A program made the position numbers and the translations under genes. The notes under the pieces are model-generated. The model had not been told where the DNA came from and did not search any database. It saw nothing but the letters and a program-made list of their open reading frames with translations. From positions 1 through 49,894 of the forward strand of contig JAFKJY010000088.1 of the NCBI GenBank assembly GCA_017305835.1: 49,894 nucleotides of DNA, in the 5' to 3' direction. This document shows positions 45,251-49,894 of the stretch, piece by piece; positions within the stretch are counted from its first letter, which is position 1, and every line of letters begins with the position of its first letter. This stretch comes from Hyphomicrobiales bacterium. GTDB taxonomy: Bacteria > Pseudomonadota > Alphaproteobacteria > Rhizobiales > Rhizobiaceae.

Positions 45251-46276
45251 GTGGAACGGCGGGACGACAGGGAACGGGACGAGGTCCTCGCGGTCGAGGA
45301 CCTCTCCGTCGGGTTCGTCCAGGACGAGACGCGGACCGTGCTCGCCCGCGTCTCGCTGTCGATCGGACGCGGCGAGACACTCGGCCTGGTCGGCGAAAGC
45401 GGCTGCGGCAAGTCCACGCTCGGCCGCGCCGTGATGCGACTGCTGCCGGCCAACGCGACGATGGACGGCCGGATAAGGCTGCTCGGCGCGGACGTGCTTT
45501 CCATGGACGAACGGGCGATGCGCAGGCTGCGCGGCGGCGCCGTCGCCATGATCTTCCAGAACCCGATGTCGGCGCTGAACCCCGTGCTCACCATCGGCCG
45601 GCAGATCACCGAGGCGCTGGAGACCCACACCGGCCTGCGCGGCCGCGCGGCGACGGCGCGGGCCGTCGAGCTCCTCCACATGGTCGGCATCAGCCGTCCG
45701 GCCGACCGCGCCCACGAATATCCGCACCAGCTTTCTGGCGGCATGCGCCAGCGCGCCATGATCGCCATGGCGATAAGCTGCGACCCGAAGCTGCTGATCG
45801 CCGACGAGCCGACGACCGCGCTCGACGTGACGGTGCAGGCGCAGATCCTCGACCTGCTCGCCTCGCTGCAGGAGAAGCTGTCGATGGCGATGCTGTTCAT
45901 CAGCCACGACATGTCGGCGGTGGCCAGCGTCGCCGACCGCATCGCGGTCATGTATGCCGGCCGCATCGTCGAAGAGGGCGCGGCAGCACCGCTGCTGCGC
46001 GACCCCGCCCATCCCTACACGTCCGGTCTGCTCAACTCGGTGCCGCATGTCGACGGCGCCCGCCGCACGCGGCTCCAGGCGATCCCCGGCAGCGTCTCGG
46101 CCGGATCGGCGGACGCGGCCGGCTGCTCGTTCCGGCCGCGCTGCGGCTTCGCGATAGCACGCTGCGCGGTGGAAACACCGCCGCTCGCCGACATCGGCGC
46201 CGGCCGTGCGGCGCGCTGCTGGCTGGCATCCGCAGACTGGCGGCCGGCCGCCGCCGCCCGGAGCATGGCGACATGA
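45251..46276 (+). CDS. dppD: Peptide ABC transporter ATP-binding protein (DppD type)
   Basis: 341 aa. GTG start one base after the aldolase stop. Walker A GESGCGKST at 48-56, Q-loop FQNPMSALNP, signature HQLSGGMRQRAM, Walker B LLIADEPTTALDV. The C-terminal oligopeptide domain has the Cys-containing CSFRPRCGFAIARC motif typical of DppD/OppD. It overlaps the second ATPase gene by 4 nt. The symbol reflects family type; the substrate need not be dipeptides. Confidence 0.93.
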   Translation: MERRDDRERDEVLAVEDLSVGFVQDETRTVLARVSLSIGRGETLGLVGESGCGKSTLGRAVMRLLPANATMDGRIRLLGADVLSMDERAMRRLRGGAVAMIFQNPMSALNPVLTIGRQITEALETHTGLRGRAATARAVELLHMVGISRPADRAHEYPHQLSGGMRQRAMIAMAISCDPKLLIADEPTTALDVTVQAQILDLLASLQEKLSMAMLFISHDMSAVASVADRIAVMYAGRIVEEGAAAPLLRDPAHPYTSGLLNSVPHVDGARRTRLQAIPGSVSAGSADAAGCSFRPRCGFAIARCAVETPPLADIGAGRAARCWLASADWRPAAAARSMAT

Positions 46277-47295
46277 CGGCCGCCGCAGTCATGCAGGCGG
46301 CAGCCAGTGGGGATACGGCGCCGCTGCTCAGCGTCAACGGCATGACGGTCGAGTTCGGCAGCGGGCGCAAGACGTTCCGCGCGGTCGACGGCGTCTCCTT
46401 CGAGCTGATGCGCGGCGAGACGCTCGGCGTCATCGGCGAATCCGGCTGCGGCAAGACCACGCTCGGCCGCGCCGTGCTGCAACTGCTGCGGCCGTCGGCC
46501 GGCCAGGTGCTGTTCCGCGGCCGTGACCTCGCCCGCCTCGGCGGCGCCGAGCTGCGCGGCATGCGCCACCACATGCAGATGATCTTCCAGGACCCGCGCT
46601 CGAGCCTCGATCCGCGCTGGACCGTCGGCGACACGCTGCGCGAGCCGCTCGCCGTGCACGGCATCGCCTCGGGTGCCACGGCCGACCGGATCGTCGACGA
46701 GATGCTGGAAGCGGTGGGCCTGACGGCGGCGGCCCGGAAGCGCTATCCCCACGAATTCTCGGGCGGGCAGCTCCAGCGCGTCGCCATCGCGCGGGCCCTG
46801 GTCGCGCGGCCGGAGCTTGTCGTCTGCGACGAGCCGACCGCCAGCCTCGACGTCTCGGTGCAGGCGCAGGTCGTCAACCTGCTCTCCGAGCTGCAGGAGC
46901 GGTTCGGCCTCACCTACATCTTCATCTCGCACGACCTCGCCATCGTGCGGCACCTCGCGCACCGCGTGATGGTCATGTATTTCGGCCGCGTGGCGGAGAT
47001 CCTGCCGAGCGAGGACCTCGCCCGCGCGGCACGCCACCCCTACACGCGCACGCTGCTTTCGGCCGTCCGCGACCCAGCCACGACGGTCAAGCGCCGGCCG
47101 CAGCCGGCCGAGGCGACGGCGGCGGAAGCCCCGCAACTGCCGATCCTGCGGCCGCAAGGCTGTTACTACGAGCCGCGCTGCACCCATGCCGAGCCGCGCT
47201 GCGGCAGCGCCACGCCGCCGCTCGAAACCATGGAGGGCCGGCACAGCGTCGCCTGCCACCGCTGGCGCGAGCTCGCGCGGGAGGCAGCGGCATGA
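46273..47295 (+). CDS. dppF: Peptide ABC transporter ATP-binding protein (DppF type)
   Basis: 340 aa. Walker A GESGCGKTT, Q-loop FQDPRSSLDPRWTVGD, signature HEFSGGQLQRVAIARAL, Walker B LVVCDEPTASLDVSVQAQ, H-loop SHDLAIVRH. C-terminal YYEPRCTHAEPRCG holds the usual Cys pair. It overlaps dppD and dppB by 4 nt each, so the set is tightly coupled. Pairs with DppD as the ATPase heterodimer. Confidence 0.93.
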   Translation: MTAAAVMQAAASGDTAPLLSVNGMTVEFGSGRKTFRAVDGVSFELMRGETLGVIGESGCGKTTLGRAVLQLLRPSAGQVLFRGRDLARLGGAELRGMRHHMQMIFQDPRSSLDPRWTVGDTLREPLAVHGIASGATADRIVDEMLEAVGLTAAARKRYPHEFSGGQLQRVAIARALVARPELVVCDEPTASLDVSVQAQVVNLLSELQERFGLTYIFISHDLAIVRHLAHRVMVMYFGRVAEILPSEDLARAARHPYTRTLLSAVRDPATTVKRRPQPAEATAAEAPQLPILRPQGCYYEPRCTHAEPRCGSATPPLETMEGRHSVACHRWRELAREAAA

Positions 47296-48212
47296 TCCGC
47301 TTCGTCTTGCGCCGGCTGGTCTCGGCCTTCGTCGTGCTGTTCATCGTGGCGTCGGCGACCTTCTTCGTGCTGAACCTGACCGGCGATCCGGTCACGGCGG
47401 TGCTGCAAGGCACCGGCGCCTCACAAGAGGAGATCGCCGCGCTGAAGTCCAAGCTCGGCTATGACCGGCCGATCATGGTGCGCTACGGCGAGTTCCTGTG
47501 GTCGGTGGCGCATGGCGATTTCGGCGTGTCGATCCGCTACGGCCAGCCCTCCATCGACATGGTGATGGAGCGCCTGCCCTACACGCTGATGCTCGGCGGC
47601 GCGGCGATCGCCATCATCGTCGCGCTCGGCCTGCCGCTCGGCATCCTCGCGGCCGTCTTCAAGGGCGGCTGGTTCGACCGTTTCGTCTCGGCCGCGACGG
47701 GGCTCGCGCAGTCGGTGCCGCATTTCGTCGTCGGGCCGCTGCTCATCCTGTTCTTCGCCGTGCTGCTGAGATGGCTGCCCGTCTCCGGCGGCGCGACGTC
47801 GTCCTCGATCGTGCTGCCGGCCTTCACGCTGGCGCTCTATCCGCTGGCGCTGGTGGCGCGGGTGCTGCGGGCGAGCATGCTGGAGACGATCGAGCAGGAC
47901 TACGTGCTGACGGCCCAGGCCAAGGGCCTGTCGCGGCCGGTCATCGTGCTGCGCCACATGGTGCGCAACGCGCTGCTGCCGGTTCTGACCGTCATCTCCC
48001 TGCAGATCATCGCCATGATCGGCGGCACGATCGTGGTGGAATCGATCTTCGGATGGCCGGGACTCGGCAGCTTCGCGCGCGACACGCTGCTGGCGAGCGA
48101 CTTCCCGCTCGCGCAGACGATCATCATCTTCGTCGCCGGCGCCGTGGTGACGATCAACCTCGTCACCGACATCGTCTATGCGCTGGTCGACCCGCGCATC
48201 AGGCTGAAGTGA
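47292..48212 (+). CDS. dppB: Peptide ABC transporter permease (DppB type)
   Basis: 306 aa membrane permease with six helices. N-terminal MIRFVLRRLVSAFVVLFIVASATFFVLNLTGDPV is the classic DppB start; the EAA loop region is YVLTAQAKGLSRPVIVLRHMVRNALLPVLTV. It overlaps dppF by 4 nt and is followed by dppC after 8 nt. Confidence 0.95.
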   Translation: MIRFVLRRLVSAFVVLFIVASATFFVLNLTGDPVTAVLQGTGASQEEIAALKSKLGYDRPIMVRYGEFLWSVAHGDFGVSIRYGQPSIDMVMERLPYTLMLGGAAIAIIVALGLPLGILAAVFKGGWFDRFVSAATGLAQSVPHFVVGPLLILFFAVLLRWLPVSGGATSSSIVLPAFTLALYPLALVARVLRASMLETIEQDYVLTAQAKGLSRPVIVLRHMVRNALLPVLTVISLQIIAMIGGTIVVESIFGWPGLGSFARDTLLASDFPLAQTIIIFVAGAVVTINLVTDIVYALVDPRIRLK

Positions 48213-48220
48213 GGGCGGCG

Positions 48221-49126
48221 ATGGCGATCCTCTCCGACCCCCGCACCGACCAGCCGGCGAAGCCGCAGCCAACCGCGCTGCGGCGGCTGCTGTCGCGCTG
48301 CCCGCCTTCCGTGCTCGCGGCATTCGTCGCGGTGGCGCTGGTCGTCGCCGTCGCGGCCTTCGGGCCGCTGCTGGCGCGCGATCCGACCGCGCAGGACCTG
48401 CTTTCGGTGCTGAAGCCGCCGCTCACCCAGGGCAATGCCGGCACCTACCTGCTCGGCACCGACCAGCTCGGCCGCGACCTGCTGGCGCGGCTGGTCAGCG
48501 GCATGCGCACGTCGCTGCTGATCACCTTCTTCGCCGTGCTGACCGGCGGGGTGATCGGCACGGCGATCGGGCTCGCCAGCGGCTATCTCGGCGGGCGGGT
48601 CGACAACCTCCTGATGCGCGTCGTCGACATCCAGCTCGCGGTGCCGGGCGTGCTGCTGGTGCTGACGCTGGCGGCGGTGCTGCGGCCGGGCGTCGGCACG
48701 ACGATCTGCGTGCTCTCGCTCATCGTCTGGGTCGTCTATGCGCGCGTCGCCCGCGCGCAGGTGCTGTCGCTGCGCGAGACCGACCTCGTGATGGCGGCGC
48801 GGGCGACCGGCTGCTCGGACGCGCGCATCCTGCTCTACCACGTACTGCCCAACATCGCCGGCTCGATCTGGGTCATCACCACACTGGAATTCGCGCATGT
48901 GATGATCGCCGAGGCCGCGCTCGGCTATCTCGGCCTCGGCGTGCCGCCGCCGGCGCCGACGCTGGGCGCCATGATCTCGGAGGGCCAGCGCTACCTGCAG
49001 CTCGGCAAATGGTGGCTTGTCGTCATGCCCGGCTTCGTCGTGTCGCTGACCATCATCTCCATCAACGCCATCGGCAACTGGCTGCGCGACATGCTCGACC
49101 CGCGCTCGCGCGGCCGCTCGGGCTAG
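48221..49126 (+). CDS. dppC: Peptide ABC transporter permease (DppC type)
   Basis: 301 aa membrane permease. The N-terminal cytoplasmic leader and first helix (VLAAFVAVALVVAVAAFGPLLA) are followed by the conserved LLGTDQLGRDLLARLVSGMRTSL. EAA loop VMAARATGCSDARILLYHVLPNIAG. ATG 48221 follows GAGGGCGGCG. Ends DMLDPRSRGRSG, typical for DppC. Last transporter gene; the creatininase-like gene follows after 50 nt. Confidence 0.95.
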   Translation: MAILSDPRTDQPAKPQPTALRRLLSRCPPSVLAAFVAVALVVAVAAFGPLLARDPTAQDLLSVLKPPLTQGNAGTYLLGTDQLGRDLLARLVSGMRTSLLITFFAVLTGGVIGTAIGLASGYLGGRVDNLLMRVVDIQLAVPGVLLVLTLAAVLRPGVGTTICVLSLIVWVVYARVARAQVLSLRETDLVMAARATGCSDARILLYHVLPNIAGSIWVITTLEFAHVMIAEAALGYLGLGVPPPAPTLGAMISEGQRYLQLGKWWLVVMPGFVVSLTIISINAIGNWLRDMLDPRSRGRSG

Positions 49127-49176
49127 GAACGCCGCCGGCCGACCGCATTCACCACGAAACTTCCGGAGGATTTCAG

Positions 49177-49894
49177 ATGGGCAACTACCTGCCACACATG
49201 AACTGGCGCCAGGCGCGGGACGCCGCGGCCCGCGGCGCGGTGGCGATCGTGCCGATCGGCACGGTCGAGGCCAACGGTCCGCAACTGCCGCTCGGCTACG
49301 ACACGCTGGTGTCGGAGGCATTGGCCAAGCAGGCGGCCGAGCGGACCGGCGACGTCTGGCTGCCGCCTGTCTTCTACGGCGTGTCGGAGGCGATCGACGC
49401 CTTCCCTGGCACGATCAGCGTGTCGCCGGCCTTCCTCGCGCAGCAGATCGAGGGCATCCTCGACGGGCTGGAGCGCTCCGGCTTCGGCAAGATCCTGCTG
49501 ATCACCCATCACGGACCGAACCAGACGCCGGCCGAGATCGCCGGCCGCAACTTCCGCCGCCGCACCGGGCGGCTGATCGCCTCGATCAACCCCGCCCGCA
49601 TCGCGCGCGACCTCGGCGGCGACCTGTTCCGCGCCGACGAGATGGGCCACGGCGCCGAGCCCAGCGTGTCGCTGATGATGCACCTGCATCCCGGCTCCGT
49701 CACCGACGGCGGGCCGAGCGACCCGGCCAAGGGCACCGTGCTCGGCCTGCCCGTCAGCACGCCCAACAGCGTCGTCTTCGGCAAGAGCGAGGTGGACATG
49801 TTCCTGCAACTGGAGGAGGTCTCGCCGAGCTCGGGCTGGGGCAATTCCACCGGCGGTTCGGAAAAGCGCGGCGCCGAGCTGTTCTCGCGCATGC
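49177..49894 (+). CDS. Creatininase family protein (3' end cut by window)
   Basis: At least 239 codons from ATG 49177 (GGAGGA at 49165-49170), still open at the edge. Creatininase/creatinine amidohydrolase family, metal-dependent hydrolases of cyclic amides and formamides. GTVEANGPQLPLGYDT at 28-43 corresponds to the family's GSxEQHGPHLPLxTD: E31 and D42 are kept but the metal-binding His is replaced by N33. The NGHGGN motif is THHGPN (H112 kept), and HAGExETS reads HGAEPSVS. It is therefore divergent and may bind metal differently. It is the sixth gene of the aldolase-dppDFBC operon. Confidence 0.85.
   Translation, partial: MGNYLPHMNWRQARDAAARGAVAIVPIGTVEANGPQLPLGYDTLVSEALAKQAAERTGDVWLPPVFYGVSEAIDAFPGTISVSPAFLAQQIEGILDGLERSGFGKILLITHHGPNQTPAEIAGRNFRRRTGRLIASINPARIARDLGGDLFRADEMGHGAEPSVSLMMHLHPGSVTDGGPSDPAKGTVLGLPVSTPNSVVFGKSEVDMFLQLEEVSPSSGWGNSTGGSEKRGAELFSRM

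Overview
The window is a gene-dense, high-GC chromosomal stretch that looks like an alphaproteobacterium of the Rhizobiales (Mesorhizobium, Aminobacter or Aquamicrobium-like). This is an inference. It rests on the base composition, the soxBDAG order, the urease accessory genes mixed with hupE, the many solute-binding-protein transporters, and a palindromic intergenic repeat of a type I recall from Rhizobiales (12441-12484). I see no phage, transposase, integrase or CRISPR.

Layout. 38-2775: a sugar-type ABC binding protein divergent from a LacI regulator, with two matching palindromic operators between them. 2791-4203: 6-phosphogluconate dehydrogenase. 4278-9207: the four-gene heterotetrameric sarcosine oxidase operon (soxBDAG, minus strand), preceded by a short MetE-like methyltransferase (9318-10448). 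10700-11728: an orphan TRAP binding protein. 11874-12439: a kinase gene broken by an internal deletion.

12501-20934 is a complete urease locus on the minus strand (ureD-A-hupE-B and ureC-monooxygenase-GST-E-F-DUF3995-G). Between ureB and ureC it is split by two plus-strand genes for small exported proteins that share an undescribed-looking C-terminal domain. 21094-23589 holds a GST and a DUF900-type hydrolase, followed by tRNA-Arg(CCG).

23926-28184 is a compact, probably envelope redox or heme-sensing module: exported ankyrin protein, exported GlcG/HbpS-like protein, FixJ-like response regulator, membrane histidine kinase, and a divergent second exported ankyrin protein. A near-perfect palindrome upstream of the HbpS-like gene is a candidate binding site for the regulator. 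I consider this the most interesting unit in the window.

28217-38051 is one long minus-strand catabolic operon: ABC importer (binding protein, two permeases, ATPase), a GntR regulator embedded in it, aldehyde dehydrogenase, an enolase-superfamily dehydratase, and a GMC dehydrogenase with its small subunit. The GMC protein carries a Cys pattern like that of [3Fe-4S] direct-electron-transfer dehydrogenases, yet neither subunit has an export signal.

38338-49894 is a second catabolic region built around a Nac/Cbl-like LysR gene: peptide-type binding protein, RraA-like aldolase and amidase on one side; HpcH/HpaI aldolase, DppDFBC transporter and a divergent creatininase-family protein (cut by the right edge) on the other. 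Together they suggest import and breakdown of an amide-linked hydroxy or oxo acid.
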